Assembly: GCA_045644325.1 (NCBI GenBank)
Contig: JAZRGT010000010.1
Coordinates: 62,001-126,000 of the forward strand
Direction of reading: 5' to 3'
Source: CAG-390 sp045644325
Lineage (GTDB): Bacteria > Bacillota > Clostridia > Oscillospirales > CAG-272
Length of the DNA: 64,000 nucleotides
The position numbers and the translations under genes were made by a program. Positions within the stretch are counted from its first letter, which is position 1; each line of letters begins with the position of its first letter. Below the pieces are notes generated by a model that saw only the letters and a list, made by a program, of their open reading frames with translations, searched no databases and had not been told where the DNA came from. Below, in pieces: positions 35,975 through 44,669 of the stretch.

Positions 35975-37342
35975 TCATTCTTCTTCTTTCTGGAAGGTTA
36001 CAATAAGTTTTTCAAGCTCTGCGGTAGAGATAACGGTCGTTCTGCCCTGAGCATACTGCTCGTCGACCCAAGCCTTGATCTTTGTTACAAGAGGATCGCG
36101 CTTGTTGACCATTTCGTCACCCGTCAAGCGATAATGACCGTTGATCCAATATGCAATTCCGGCAGCACCCGAGGTCGAGCTTACGGTTACGCCCGCAGGT
36201 CTGTTAAGGATTGCGCCTGTATCAAAGATGTTGTAAATTTCCTCGTCCTTGAGCATTCCGTCTGCGTGGATTCCCGCGCGAGTCTTATTAAAGTCTTCGC
36301 CTACGAAGGGAGTCATGGGCGGAATGTGATAATTCATTTCTTTGGTGAAGTAATCGGCAATTTCGGTAATAACCGTGGGATCCATACCGTCGAGCGATCC
36401 GCGGAGCGACGCGTATTCGAATACCATAGCCTCGAGCGGTACGTTACCCGTTCTCTCGCCTATGCCGAGCAACGAGCAGTTGACGGCGCAAGCACCGAAG
36501 AGCCAAGCGCAAGTAGCGTTTGCGACACCCTTGTAGAAATCGTTGTGACCGTGCCATTCAAGCTGTTCGCTGGGAACGTCGGAATAATGCTGCAGACCGT
36601 AAATGATACCGGGAACGCTTCGAGGAAGGGCGACTTCGCTATAAGGTACGCCATATCCCATAGTATCGCAAGCTCTGATCTTGACAGGGATTCCCGCTTC
36701 ACGCGACATTGCCTGAATTGCGTTGACAAAAGGAACTACGAAGCCGTAGAAATCTGCACGAGTTATATCTTCAAAGTGACATCTCGGACGTATTCCCATC
36801 TCGAGAGCTGCGTGGATAGTCTTAAGGTAATGGTCCATAGCCTGGCCGCGCGACATACCGAGCTTTTTGAAAATATGATAGTCGGAGCAGGAAACGAGAA
36901 TTCCCGTTTCTTTGATTCCGAGATCCTTGACTAATTTAAAATCCTCAAGGCTCGCTCTTATCCAAGTGGTTATTTCGGGGAATTCAAGGCCGAGCTCCTG
37001 GCAAGCGTGTAACGCCTTTCTGTCGTTTTCGCTATAAACAAAAAATTCGGTTGCCCTGATTATTCCATTAGGACCTCCGAGCTTATTTAGTAGCTTAAAC
37101 AGATCAACAATCTGCTTTGGGGAATAAGGAGCCTGCGACTGCATTCCGTCCCTAAAAGAAGTGTCAGTAATCCAAATATCGTGTGGCATACCCAAAGGAA
37201 CTCGGCGATGGTTAAACGGAACCTTTGGAATTTCCGTATAAGTATATATTTCGCGATACAGATTAGGTTCATCTATATCCTGTAACTGATATCTATATGA
37301 CTTCTGCTCAAGCAGATTAGACTTTTTTGAAATCTCTATCAT
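35975..37342 (-). CDS. Re-type citrate synthase (isopropylmalate/homocitrate synthase family)
   Basis: A 455-residue DRE-TIM metallolyase-type acyltransferase that I match to Re-citrate synthase as described in Clostridium kluyveri: acetyl-CoA plus oxaloacetate to citrate, with stereochemistry opposite to the common enzyme. Family motifs are DTSFRDGMQSQAPYSP (about 59), HFEDITRADFYG, RACDTMGYGVPYSE and the metal-binding WHGHNDFYKG (about 266). The aconitase and isocitrate dehydrogenase genes that follow make homocitrate or isopropylmalate synthesis less likely. GGAGG lies seven bases before ATG 37342. Confidence 0.85.
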   Translation of the reverse strand: MIEISKKSNLLEQKSYRYQLQDIDEPNLYREIYTYTEIPKVPFNHRRVPLGMPHDIWITDTSFRDGMQSQAPYSPKQIVDLFKLLNKLGGPNGIIRATEFFVYSENDRKALHACQELGLEFPEITTWIRASLEDFKLVKDLGIKETGILVSCSDYHIFKKLGMSRGQAMDHYLKTIHAALEMGIRPRCHFEDITRADFYGFVVPFVNAIQAMSREAGIPVKIRACDTMGYGVPYSEVALPRSVPGIIYGLQHYSDVPSEQLEWHGHNDFYKGVANATCAWLFGACAVNCSLLGIGERTGNVPLEAMVFEYASLRGSLDGMDPTVITEIADYFTKEMNYHIPPMTPFVGEDFNKTRAGIHADGMLKDEEIYNIFDTGAILNRPAGVTVSSTSGAAGIAYWINGHYRLTGDEMVNKRDPLVTKIKAWVDEQYAQGRTTVISTAELEKLIVTFQKEEE

Positions 37343-37367
37343 CACAATACCTCCGTAATTTTTTAAT

Positions 37368-37396
37368 ATTATACTACATTTCAATTCAAATTGCAA
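37368..37396 (-). promoter_or_regulatory. sigma-A promoter of the citrate synthase operon
   Basis: On the minus strand TTGCAA (37396-37391), 17-bp spacer, TATAAT (37373-37368). The AT-rich stretch from 37397 to 37560 between this and the udp promoter holds nothing else I can name. Confidence 0.78.
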
Positions 37397-37560
37397 GCCT
37401 TTTGATGAATTTTTTCATATTTTATTGATATTTTATGTTTTTAACGATTAATCTGCAACTTTTTGGCATTCATAATGCATTTCATTCCGTCATTTGACAA
37501 TATTTGTTAACATTCTTTTCAATTCAATAAAACTAACTTCAAATATTTTTGCAAAAGGAC

Positions 37561-37589
37561 TTGATTTTTCTGTAATTTTCTGCAATAAT
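37561..37589 (+). promoter_or_regulatory. probable promoter of udp
   Basis: TTGATT (37561-37566), 17-bp spacer, AATAAT (37584-37589). Weaker than the other promoters in this window. Confidence 0.5.
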
Positions 37590-37619
37590 ATATATACACT
37601 CAATACTCGGAGGTTTACT

Positions 37620-38384
37620 ATGCTTAAAACAGACGGACTTCAATATCATATCAATTGCTATCCCGGCGACGTTGGCGGATACTGCATTCTGCCCGGCGAT
37701 CCCGGCAGAGTGCCTAAAATTGCAGCTTATCTTGATGACGCGGAATTAATTTCGCAAAATCGGGAATATACCATATATACCGGATATTTATGCGGAGAAA
37801 AGGTCAGCGTTTGCTCAACAGGCATCGGCGGTCCATCAACCGCAATCGCTGTTGAGGAATTGGCTGCTTGCGGCGTGCATACATTCATAAGAATAGGAAC
37901 TTGCGGCGGAATCTCAACAATGGTAAGAGCGGGCGACGTTGTTGTCGCGACCGGTGCCGTCAGACAGGATGGTACAAGCGGAGAATACGCACCATACGAG
38001 TTCCCCGCCGTTTCCGATCCCGATGTACTGTTTGCTTTGATAGAATCAGCCAAGGAACTTAAATTCCCCTACCATGCGGGAGTTGTTCAAAGCAAGGATT
38101 CTTTTTACGGTCAGCATAGTCCCAATAGAATGCCAACCGCTTCCGCTTTGAACGAAAAATGGGAGGCTTGGAAGCGTCTTGGCGTGCTAGCCAGCGAAAT
38201 GGAGGCTTCTACCCTCTTTGTAGTCGGTGCCGCGCTCGGTCTCAGATGTGGTGCTGTATTTCACGTTGTGTGGAATCAGGAACGTTTTGAGCTCGGTTTA
38301 GATACCGACGCCGAACAGCAACACGATACAGATAAAGCAATCCAAACAGCTGTCAAAGCGATCGAAATACTTATCACTCAATAA
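37620..38384 (+). CDS. udp: uridine phosphorylase
   Basis: A 254-residue nucleoside phosphorylase that splits uridine with phosphate to uracil and ribose 1-phosphate for salvage. Family motifs are ILPGDPGRV (phosphate binding, about 22-30), STGIGGPSTAIAVEEL, RIGTCGGIS (about 96) and the substrate-binding ASEMEASTLFVVG (about 195). It is close in length to E. coli Udp. The start is ATG 37620, with CGGAGG seven bases upstream, rather than codons further up the AT-rich leader. Monocistronic. Confidence 0.92.
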   Translation: MLKTDGLQYHINCYPGDVGGYCILPGDPGRVPKIAAYLDDAELISQNREYTIYTGYLCGEKVSVCSTGIGGPSTAIAVEELAACGVHTFIRIGTCGGISTMVRAGDVVVATGAVRQDGTSGEYAPYEFPAVSDPDVLFALIESAKELKFPYHAGVVQSKDSFYGQHSPNRMPTASALNEKWEAWKRLGVLASEMEASTLFVVGAALGLRCGAVFHVVWNQERFELGLDTDAEQQHDTDKAIQTAVKAIEILITQ

Positions 38385-38387
38385 AGC

Positions 38388-38412
38388 AAAAAGCCCCGTA
38401 TTGGGGCTTTTT
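38388..38412. terminator. bidirectional intrinsic terminator
   Basis: A 10-bp stem (AAAAAGCCCC and its complement) with a five-base loop and T-rich tails on both strands, shared by udp and the convergent E2-like gene. Confidence 0.88.
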
Positions 38413-38420
38413 TAATTTGC

Positions 38421-39365
38421 TTATTCAATATCCTCGATAACTTCGGTAGCTCTATCCTCGAGAACGTCAGGATTTTCGATAAGCTTCTTAAAATATTTGA
38501 ACGCGGATGCAAAATAAAATCCGTCACAGATTCTTTCATCCGTCACTGCTTTGATATCTATATAGCGCTTCTTGATCAAATTTCCGCATCTGTCATATTC
38601 AAAAGCAGTTCTCTTTCTTCCATATGACAAGAAAACGGGAAGGTTTCCGAAATCGTAAATGTGATGGTAAATCGGATTGATACCGAGTGATCCCATGCTT
38701 GTGACGATCATAGAGCCGTAGAAAGGCAGGAGATCCATAAAGGCTTTGGGAAGTATTCCAATATAGTCCATACACTTGATCACCCAAACAATAAAGCGGA
38801 GAACGAAGCCGGGAATATAGTTGAAGAACTTTATAAGCTTATCAAAAGAGGTCTGCGTATCGAGAGAGGCAATTGCATCGGTTGCGACTACGTTGAACTT
38901 CTCATAAACTTCATCAAGCGTATCGTCGGGCGAAAATTTAACCTTGATAACGGTGTCAGGCGCGCTCAGAGACATTTCCTTCTTGATCGTCATAACGAAA
39001 ACGATCTCGTTTCTCGCATAAATCTTTTGTCCGCTTACAAATCTGTTGATAGCGGGACGCTGAGTAATCGTTCTCAAATACGCTGCCAGCAAAACGTGCA
39101 AAAAAGAAAAATTCGTCTTGCCTTCAAGAACCTTTTGTCTGCAAAGCGCATCCGCCTTCGATACTTCGATCTTGTCAGCAAAAGTATTCTGCGCATCGCT
39201 TCTGTTTTTCATTATATAGGGCATAAGCCTGTTCATAGGCTGCAGAGTCCGAAGCTTTCTTCCGTCAGAACGGTCACCGAGTCTGCGGCGGCGTTTTTTG
39301 TATATTACTTTTGCATTATCGTTGTCAACATTTTCAACAGACGTCTGCTTTTCAATTTTGGACAT
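38421..39365 (-). CDS. lipoyl-less 2-oxoacid dehydrogenase E2-like protein
   Basis: A 314-residue protein with the chloramphenicol-acetyltransferase/E2 catalytic fold but no lipoyl or subunit-binding domain. The C terminus has TDERICDGFYFASAF, aligned with the E2 motif DHRxxDG, but the catalytic His is Glu (about residue 278). YARNEIVFVMTIKKE and PFYGSMIVTSMGSLG are other family blocks; the N terminus is a basic segment with KKRRRRLGDRSDGRK. I believe this is a recurring standalone family in Clostridia without a known function. No E1 or E3 genes are nearby, so oxoacid dehydrogenase activity is unlikely. AGGTAGG precedes the ATG. Confidence 0.78.
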   Translation of the reverse strand: MSKIEKQTSVENVDNDNAKVIYKKRRRRLGDRSDGRKLRTLQPMNRLMPYIMKNRSDAQNTFADKIEVSKADALCRQKVLEGKTNFSFLHVLLAAYLRTITQRPAINRFVSGQKIYARNEIVFVMTIKKEMSLSAPDTVIKVKFSPDDTLDEVYEKFNVVATDAIASLDTQTSFDKLIKFFNYIPGFVLRFIVWVIKCMDYIGILPKAFMDLLPFYGSMIVTSMGSLGINPIYHHIYDFGNLPVFLSYGRKRTAFEYDRCGNLIKKRYIDIKAVTDERICDGFYFASAFKYFKKLIENPDVLEDRATEVIEDIE

Positions 39366-39399
39366 ATATAAACCTACCTTTTCAATATTAATTTTTTAA

Positions 39400-39428
39400 A
39401 TTATACATTATTTTTTAATCATTTGCAA
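39400..39428 (-). promoter_or_regulatory. sigma-A promoter of the E2-like gene
   Basis: On the minus strand TTGCAA (39428-39423), 17-bp spacer, TATAAT (39405-39400). Confidence 0.75.
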
Positions 39429-39478
39429 TAGTTTTTCAAGAAAATTTCAATTAATCAACGAAATTTGAACTTTATTAC

Positions 39479-39507
39479 TTGAAAATAATTCTGATATGTG
39501 GTATACT
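39479..39507 (+). promoter_or_regulatory. sigma-A promoter of rnhA
   Basis: TTGAAA (39479-39484), 17-bp spacer, TATACT (39502-39507). Confidence 0.75.
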
Positions 39508-39534
39508 TAAATCAGAAATAATAGGAGCGTTTAT

Positions 39535-39972
39535 ATGAAACAAGTACAAATATACACGGACGGCGCCTGTCGCGGCAATCCGGGCCCAGGCGGATGGGGC
39601 GCTATTCTCGTTTGCGGAGAGCACAAAAAGGAGCTTTCAGGCGGCGAACCGTCTACTACCAACAACAGAATGGAGCTGTTAGCTGCGATTTATGCTCTTG
39701 AGCAATTAAAATATCCTTGCTCTGTAACACTGACGACTGATTCAAAATATCTTTGTGATGCCATTATCAAGGGTTGGGCTATGCAATGGAAAAGAAACGG
39801 ATGGAGACGAAGCAACAAAGAGCAAGCAGCCAATCCGGACCTTTGGGAGCGGCTTTTAGGATTGCTCGCAATCCATAGGGTCGAATTCGTTTGGGTAAAG
39901 GGGCATAACGGACACCCTTATAACGAAAGATGCGATGAAATGGCAACTCAAGCCGCCGATTCCTTCAAATAA
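39535..39972 (+). CDS. rnhA: ribonuclease HI
   Basis: A 145-residue RNase HI, which cuts the RNA strand of RNA-DNA hybrids. The catalytic carboxylates are all visible: Asp in YTDGACRGNPGPGGWG (about 9), Glu in NNRMELLA (about 48), Asp in TTDSKYLCDAI (about 70) and Asp in ERCDEMA (about 135). The basic protrusion WAMQWKRNGWRR typical of E. coli-type RNase HI is present. AGGAG lies upstream of the ATG. Monocistronic. Confidence 0.95.
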   Translation: MKQVQIYTDGACRGNPGPGGWGAILVCGEHKKELSGGEPSTTNNRMELLAAIYALEQLKYPCSVTLTTDSKYLCDAIIKGWAMQWKRNGWRRSNKEQAANPDLWERLLGLLAIHRVEFVWVKGHNGHPYNERCDEMATQAADSFK

Positions 39973-39982
39973 CAAATACGAG

Positions 39983-40017
39983 AAAACGCACACGTCAACC
40001 GTGTGCGTTTTCTTTTT
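39983..40017 (+). terminator. intrinsic terminator of rnhA
   Basis: A 12-bp stem (39983-39994 and 40000-40011) with a five-base loop is followed by TCTTTTTT. It overlaps the last codons and stop of the convergent CPBP gene, so it may end that transcript too. Confidence 0.88.
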
Positions 40018-40819
40018 TATCGCTCTGCTTTGCATAAAATCTTTGCACAGCTTCGGGAGTGATTCTCGAAAGCCAAACAAGCATAAAAACGAGCGCGAAT
40101 ACTCCCAGAATCGCGGTAATCGTAACCGTTACGGGATCCCATATAACACCTTCACCCAAAGTCGGAATAAGATATCCGCAAAAATCGTATATCGCGTGCA
40201 ACAATACGCATATCCATATACAACCCGTATGCAACAGCACAATAGCGCACATTCCGCCAATCAGGAAGGAATAGCCGATCTGCAAAAGTACTCCGCCAAT
40301 TCCGGCACCTGCAAACAAATTGAAAATGTGGATGCCTCCGAAAGCCGCGGAGGATATTACGGTTGCCCAGAATATACTTTTGCGCGTTGTAGCGCGATTT
40401 TCAAGTACAAAAGGAAGCAATACTCCTCTGAAAGCGAATTCCTCAAAAAGACCTATCATAAAAGCCTCGAGGGCAAAAATCACAATATACCAATTCGGTG
40501 CAGTAACGTATGCATCTCCGCTTATGACGCCTATGATCGGAAAGTTGTTGACAACAACGGCAAGCGGAACAAGAGTGCAAAGCAATACTTTTAGTCTGTT
40601 CTCTTTAACCAATCCGAATACGTTGTATTTCATATAAATTGCAAGCGGTATGAACACCAAGCAACCAACGAATCGGGTTGCGATAACACGAAATAAAGTA
40701 TTTAGAGTCGGATCAGCAGAATATGAAATACCCGAAGACTCCAAAATTACGAGAGCAAGTGAAGGCACTGCTATCATAAAGCCGAACCAATTCTTTTTAA
40801 CAAACTCACTAATTCTCAT
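39995..40819 (-). CDS. CPBP-family intramembrane metalloprotease
   Basis: A 274-residue polytopic membrane protein of the CAAX-processing/bacteriocin-processing family (glutamic-type intramembrane peptidase). The diagnostic EEFAFRG motif (about 125), FGGIHIFN (about 163) and a later Asn/His region HAIYDF (about 207) are on separate helices. Members cleave prenylated or signal-like peptides, or act in bacteriocin immunity; the substrate here is unknown. Its start overlaps the Lgt-like gene by 11 bases, and it is the last gene of the long minus-strand run. Confidence 0.88.
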   Translation of the reverse strand: MRISEFVKKNWFGFMIAVPSLALVILESSGISYSADPTLNTLFRVIATRFVGCLVFIPLAIYMKYNVFGLVKENRLKVLLCTLVPLAVVVNNFPIIGVISGDAYVTAPNWYIVIFALEAFMIGLFEEFAFRGVLLPFVLENRATTRKSIFWATVISSAAFGGIHIFNLFAGAGIGGVLLQIGYSFLIGGMCAIVLLHTGCIWICVLLHAIYDFCGYLIPTLGEGVIWDPVTVTITAILGVFALVFMLVWLSRITPEAVQRFYAKQSDKKENAHG

Positions 40820-41588
40820 ATTCCACCTTACTTCTTTTACTCATTCGCCAAGTATAGAAAAATATGATTCCCGAACCGATAAACAAGATCAAAGCGGTAA
40901 GCTGAGAGGGGGTAAGAAAGTCAACAACAGTGCTTCCACGGTAATCGTCTCTGAAATATTCAGCAATGAATCTCCAAACGCCGTACGTAAACATATAGAT
41001 CGCCATAGTGCCCGGGATACGTTTATACACAAGCACAGCAAGGATTACGGCGAGCGAAAAGAGGAACAAAGATTCAAACAGTTGCATCGGCACGACTTTT
41101 GCATCCAATGCAACGTGATATATGCCGTACCACGCATCAGTCTCAGCTCCGTAACAGCATCCCGCCATAAGACAGCCGAGTCTGCCGAAGCCGTGTGCGG
41201 AAGTTATACAAACCGCTGCAATATCAAGAAGTCGAGGGAAATACTTAACGTTCTGCTTATCCTTGAAAACAAAATGACCGACGATAAAATACCCAATAAG
41301 GAAGACGGTAACACCGCCTACAAGGCCTCCGAGAAAGGTTGCGCCCGTTGATGTATTGATAACAAAAGGATCTCCGTCAAGCCAATTGTATATAGCTTGA
41401 AAAAGTACTGCGCTGCAATAGCCCAATCCGATAGCGCAAGCACCCGTCAGCAAAATGAAGTTAAACAGCTTAGCGCTCGTTTTATCATAGTCAGAAAAAA
41501 TTCTGACTATCAAAAGCGCCGAAACAACTCCTATTGCCAAAAATATGTCATACAGCGTCATTCCGAAAATAATTTCATAAGGATACAT
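40809..41588 (-). CDS. prolipoprotein diacylglyceryl transferase-like membrane protein
   Basis: A 259-residue seven-helix protein of the Lgt family, which transfers diacylglycerol from phosphatidylglycerol to the lipobox Cys of prolipoproteins. HGFGRLGCLMAGCCYG (about 143-158) corresponds to the Lgt signature region but has the Cys-rich variant common in Clostridia, and YGVWRFIAEYFRDDYRG supplies the C-terminal Arg and Glu. I cannot tell whether it is the main Lgt or a divergent homologue. It is coupled to the CPBP protease gene by overlap. Confidence 0.83.
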   Translation of the reverse strand: MYPYEIIFGMTLYDIFLAIGVVSALLIVRIFSDYDKTSAKLFNFILLTGACAIGLGYCSAVLFQAIYNWLDGDPFVINTSTGATFLGGLVGGVTVFLIGYFIVGHFVFKDKQNVKYFPRLLDIAAVCITSAHGFGRLGCLMAGCCYGAETDAWYGIYHVALDAKVVPMQLFESLFLFSLAVILAVLVYKRIPGTMAIYMFTYGVWRFIAEYFRDDYRGSTVVDFLTPSQLTALILFIGSGIIFFYTWRMSKRSKVEYEN

Positions 41589-41608
41589 AAATACACCTTC
41601 AATTCATA

Positions 41609-42919
41609 TCAATTCGCATATTTCATAGCGAGATAAGCGTAAAATGCCGCGGCAGAGGTAAGAGAGCTTTCATCAAAATCAAAATCAGGAGTGTGGTGCT
41701 TATCTGCGAGGTTAGTGCCAAATAACATATATGTCGCCTTTCCGCCACATTCGCAAACCCTCGTCATAAACGAAGTACAATCTTCGCTTGCATTCAGGTC
41801 GGCGTAGTCATCAACTCTATTGAAAATGCCCGCTTCTTCTGCAAGCGCCTTGATTTCCGATGCGAAATCATTATCTGACAATTCAAATGACCGTGCTCTG
41901 CCTACGCAGGAAATTTCTGATTTTACATTATACATTAAAGCCGCAGATGAAATTATGCGTTCTGCGCACTCTATCATATAGTCGTTGATCTTTTGTGTCT
42001 GTCCGCGGGTCTCGAACTTGAGGATCGCGCGATCCGGTATCACGTTTCTGCCGCTTCCGCCGCTAATGACACCAACGTTAATTCTCGACGCACCCTCACC
42101 ATGGCGCGAAATAGCGTGCAGAGCAAGAGTAGCCTGCGCCGCCGCAAGCAAAGCGTTATTACCCTCATGCGGTGCATTTCCTGCGTGTGCACTTTTGCCT
42201 TCAAAGGTCACGTCGAATTTAGTTGCACACAAAAATCCGCCGGTGGAAGCGCAAAGCGAACCGCTCTTGTCTGCGCCCAATCCGAGATGACCCGAAAAGA
42301 AATAATCAACGTCATCAACTATTCCTGCGGCGACCATAGCCTCCGCTCCTCTTACTCCCTCTTCCGCAGGCTGAAAGATCAGCTTTACAGTACCGGAAAA
42401 TTCAGATTCATAATCCTTCAGAATCCGGGCAAGCGTTAAGCCGATGGCGGCGTGACCATCGTGACCGCAGGCGTGAGTCAAGCCCTCGTGAGTCGATCTG
42501 AAACCAAGTGTCATGGGAATATGATTTGAATTTTCGGATTCGGTAAGCTCATTGCAGTCAATATCAAATCTGAAAGCCACCACTTTTGAATTGCCGTTCT
42601 TTTTGCCTTTGAGTGTAGCAACGACAGCAGTATGGCCGCAATCAAGTAAATCGCACACGGCGGGATCAGCCCCCTCTTTAACAGCGCGTTCCTTGGCAGC
42701 GGAAAATGTGTCAGCAGACGGAACGCCAAGCAGCGAATCGTCTGCAACAACTTCTTTACCAAACTTAACGTCATATCCCAAATCCTGCAAAAATCCGATT
42801 ATAATGCTCGCAGTTCGGAATTCAAAAAAGCCGCTTTCCGGATATTTATGAAAATCTCTGCGCAAGCGCACGGTTTCATCCTTCAATGCCGTGGCAGAGG
42901 ATATTATCTTATCAATCAT
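41609..42919 (-). CDS. M20 family amidohydrolase, AbgA-like
   Basis: A 436-residue zinc amidohydrolase resembling AbgA, the subunit of p-aminobenzoyl-glutamate hydrolase. LRRDFHKYPESGFFEFRT (start of domain), the unusual Cys-containing DIDCNELTESEN, HACGHDGHAAIGL (metal-binding, about 160), FQPAEEGVRGAEAM and SGHLGLG are all present, with a dimerisation domain between. It cleaves an amide in a folate-breakdown product or a related acyl-amino acid. The start is set at ATG 42919 because it overlaps the upstream stop as ATGA. Confidence 0.87.
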   Translation of the reverse strand: MIDKIISSATALKDETVRLRRDFHKYPESGFFEFRTASIIIGFLQDLGYDVKFGKEVVADDSLLGVPSADTFSAAKERAVKEGADPAVCDLLDCGHTAVVATLKGKKNGNSKVVAFRFDIDCNELTESENSNHIPMTLGFRSTHEGLTHACGHDGHAAIGLTLARILKDYESEFSGTVKLIFQPAEEGVRGAEAMVAAGIVDDVDYFFSGHLGLGADKSGSLCASTGGFLCATKFDVTFEGKSAHAGNAPHEGNNALLAAAQATLALHAISRHGEGASRINVGVISGGSGRNVIPDRAILKFETRGQTQKINDYMIECAERIISSAALMYNVKSEISCVGRARSFELSDNDFASEIKALAEEAGIFNRVDDYADLNASEDCTSFMTRVCECGGKATYMLFGTNLADKHHTPDFDFDESSLTSAAAFYAYLAMKYAN

Positions 42920-44223
42920 TTTATTACACATCCGCGTTCTTCAATAAATTTGTTGAGCTCATCGAGAGGCAAGGAATATACAGCTTCGTTCTTATCGCAC
43001 GCAATAGATGCCGCCACACCTGCACATTCACCGATGCTCATTAACGTTGCCTGAACGCGAAGCGAAGCGTAAGGCTTGCTCTCCGCCGAAATGCATCTTC
43101 CTGCTGCTATTACGTTATCAAGCGAGTAGGATACCATAGTTTCGTAGGGAACATAACTGTTTTGATCAAAATATATGAGCACCTGATCGTCATCCTTCGC
43201 TTTATGTATATCCACGGGATGAGCGCATTGAGCTACAGGACAAAGGCAAGAAAGTCCATTGCAAAAATCTTCATCCGTTAAGGTATATACGCCCTTGATA
43301 TTGCGGGTTTCGCGAATGCCTGCATTAATACCCGAAACTACAATTTCGGCATCTTTGAATTCAGGATACTTAGCTTTCAGCATATCAATGAGCTTGAACA
43401 TATCTCTGTGCAAGCGTCCCTCGGCTTCGGTATAAGCCTGTCTGTCTGACGCGTCGCATTGCGCGCGCGTGATATTAACAGCCAGACTGTTTCCTTTGAG
43501 AAGGACGTTGAACCAAGGACCGCCAAACTGAGGAATCTCTTCTGTCTTGCCAAGCTCGGCAAGATAATCGTGAATTTCCTTATTAACTGAACTTCCGTGC
43601 TTGCCGTCGTGATGTATGCAATACTTCAAAAGATCGGTGCTTGTGTCCACTCCCGTGATAACAAAGCACAAGGACATCGGCTGAAGCTCATTTTTCTTTT
43701 CTAACATTGGTGCACCGGCGCTGACGAATAAGTCCGCATCACCGGTCGCATCAATGAAAACCTTGCCCGCGATCGCTTCGTAACCGTTTTTACTGTTGAT
43801 AATGACGTGAGTTACCTTGTTGCCTTCCTTTATACAATCAGCAAAATAGGAATTGGTATAAATATCAACACCTGATTCTTCGAGCATTTGTCTTGCGATG
43901 AGCTTATAATATTCGGGGTTTACGGAAACGTGTCCCTTGGGGTACTCGACCATTGCGGCACCAAGTTCTTCAAGTCTTTCTACAAACTCCCAAGCAATTC
44001 CGCCTACAACTCGCTTGCCTCTGAAAAAGAATCCGCTGATCGGAACAACATAGCCAGCCGTTGCGGTTCCGCCTATGAATCCGTATCGTTCAATAAGCGC
44101 TGTCTTCTTCCCCGCTCTCGCTGAGGACACAGCTGCAACCCATCCCGCGGGGCCTCCCCCACAGATAACGGTATCATATGATGCGATGACTTTTATTTCT
44201 CTGTTGATACTAACAAAACTCAT
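42916..44223 (-). CDS. FAD-dependent oxidoreductase (FAD_oxidored family), longer paralogue
   Basis: A 435-residue flavoprotein with an N-terminal dinucleotide-binding motif VICGGGPAGWVAAVSSA, then FIGGTATAGYV, a VFIDATGDADLF motif (about 170) and a C-terminal NVIAAGRCISAESKPYAS segment. This is the PF12831-type family, abundant in anaerobes and often near carbohydrate or amino-acid catabolism genes, mostly without a known substrate. Its relative at 49581-50759 lies in the same gene run. GAGG lies seven bases before the ATG. Confidence 0.85.
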   Translation of the reverse strand: MSFVSINREIKVIASYDTVICGGGPAGWVAAVSSARAGKKTALIERYGFIGGTATAGYVVPISGFFFRGKRVVGGIAWEFVERLEELGAAMVEYPKGHVSVNPEYYKLIARQMLEESGVDIYTNSYFADCIKEGNKVTHVIINSKNGYEAIAGKVFIDATGDADLFVSAGAPMLEKKNELQPMSLCFVITGVDTSTDLLKYCIHHDGKHGSSVNKEIHDYLAELGKTEEIPQFGGPWFNVLLKGNSLAVNITRAQCDASDRQAYTEAEGRLHRDMFKLIDMLKAKYPEFKDAEIVVSGINAGIRETRNIKGVYTLTDEDFCNGLSCLCPVAQCAHPVDIHKAKDDDQVLIYFDQNSYVPYETMVSYSLDNVIAAGRCISAESKPYASLRVQATLMSIGECAGVAASIACDKNEAVYSLPLDELNKFIEERGCVIK

Positions 44224-44236
44224 ATTTATACCTCAA

Positions 44237-44665
44237 TTAATTCAATCGTTTTTTCATCCAAATATGCGGACAGCCTTCATCCAATTCGATTTCTCCGAAT
44301 TCGTGATATCCGCATTTTTGATAAAACTGCTTGGCTCTCAGCTGAGAATGCAAATGAATGTATTCAGCTCCTTTTGCACGCGCCGACTGTTCGGCAGAAG
44401 AAAGCAGTGCACTTCCGACCTTCGATTTTCTGAAATCCTTTAATACCGCAAGACGCCCCAAATAATAGATTTCATCGGAATCCTCGGTGAAAATTCTACA
44501 CGTTCCGATCGGGACTCCCGAATCATCATACGCTACAAAATGTACGGCACGGCAATCCACTGTATCAAATTCCTCTTGAAATCCCTGCTCTTTAACAAAA
44601 ACTTCTTCTCTGATAACTTTAGAGTCTTCGGGGAGTTTATCGTAAACTTTTATTTTCATATTCAT
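44237..44665 (-). CDS. GNAT-family N-acetyltransferase
   Basis: A 142-residue acetyltransferase of the ElaA/YjcF type: VREEVFVKEQGFQEEFD-like start (VIREEVFVKEQGF), VAYDDSGVPIGTCRI, the acetyl-CoA-binding LAVLKDFRKSKVGSALL (about 78-94) and HSQLRAKQFYQKCGYHEFG near the end. The acceptor is unknown. The start is ATG 44665, with GGAG seven bases upstream; the upstream EamA gene stops four bases away. Confidence 0.9.
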   Translation of the reverse strand: MNMKIKVYDKLPEDSKVIREEVFVKEQGFQEEFDTVDCRAVHFVAYDDSGVPIGTCRIFTEDSDEIYYLGRLAVLKDFRKSKVGSALLSSAEQSARAKGAEYIHLHSQLRAKQFYQKCGYHEFGEIELDEGCPHIWMKKRLN

Positions 44666-44669
44666 TATG

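Noticed and set aside
35867..36934. 355-residue plus-strand ORF opposite the Re-citrate synthase gene
   Set aside because: Antisense shadow; the minus-strand reading has clear enzyme motifs.
37397..37560. AT-rich stretch upstream of udp as riboswitch or small RNA
   Set aside because: No conserved fold or stem of useful length was found by eye; it probably just holds divergent promoter regions.
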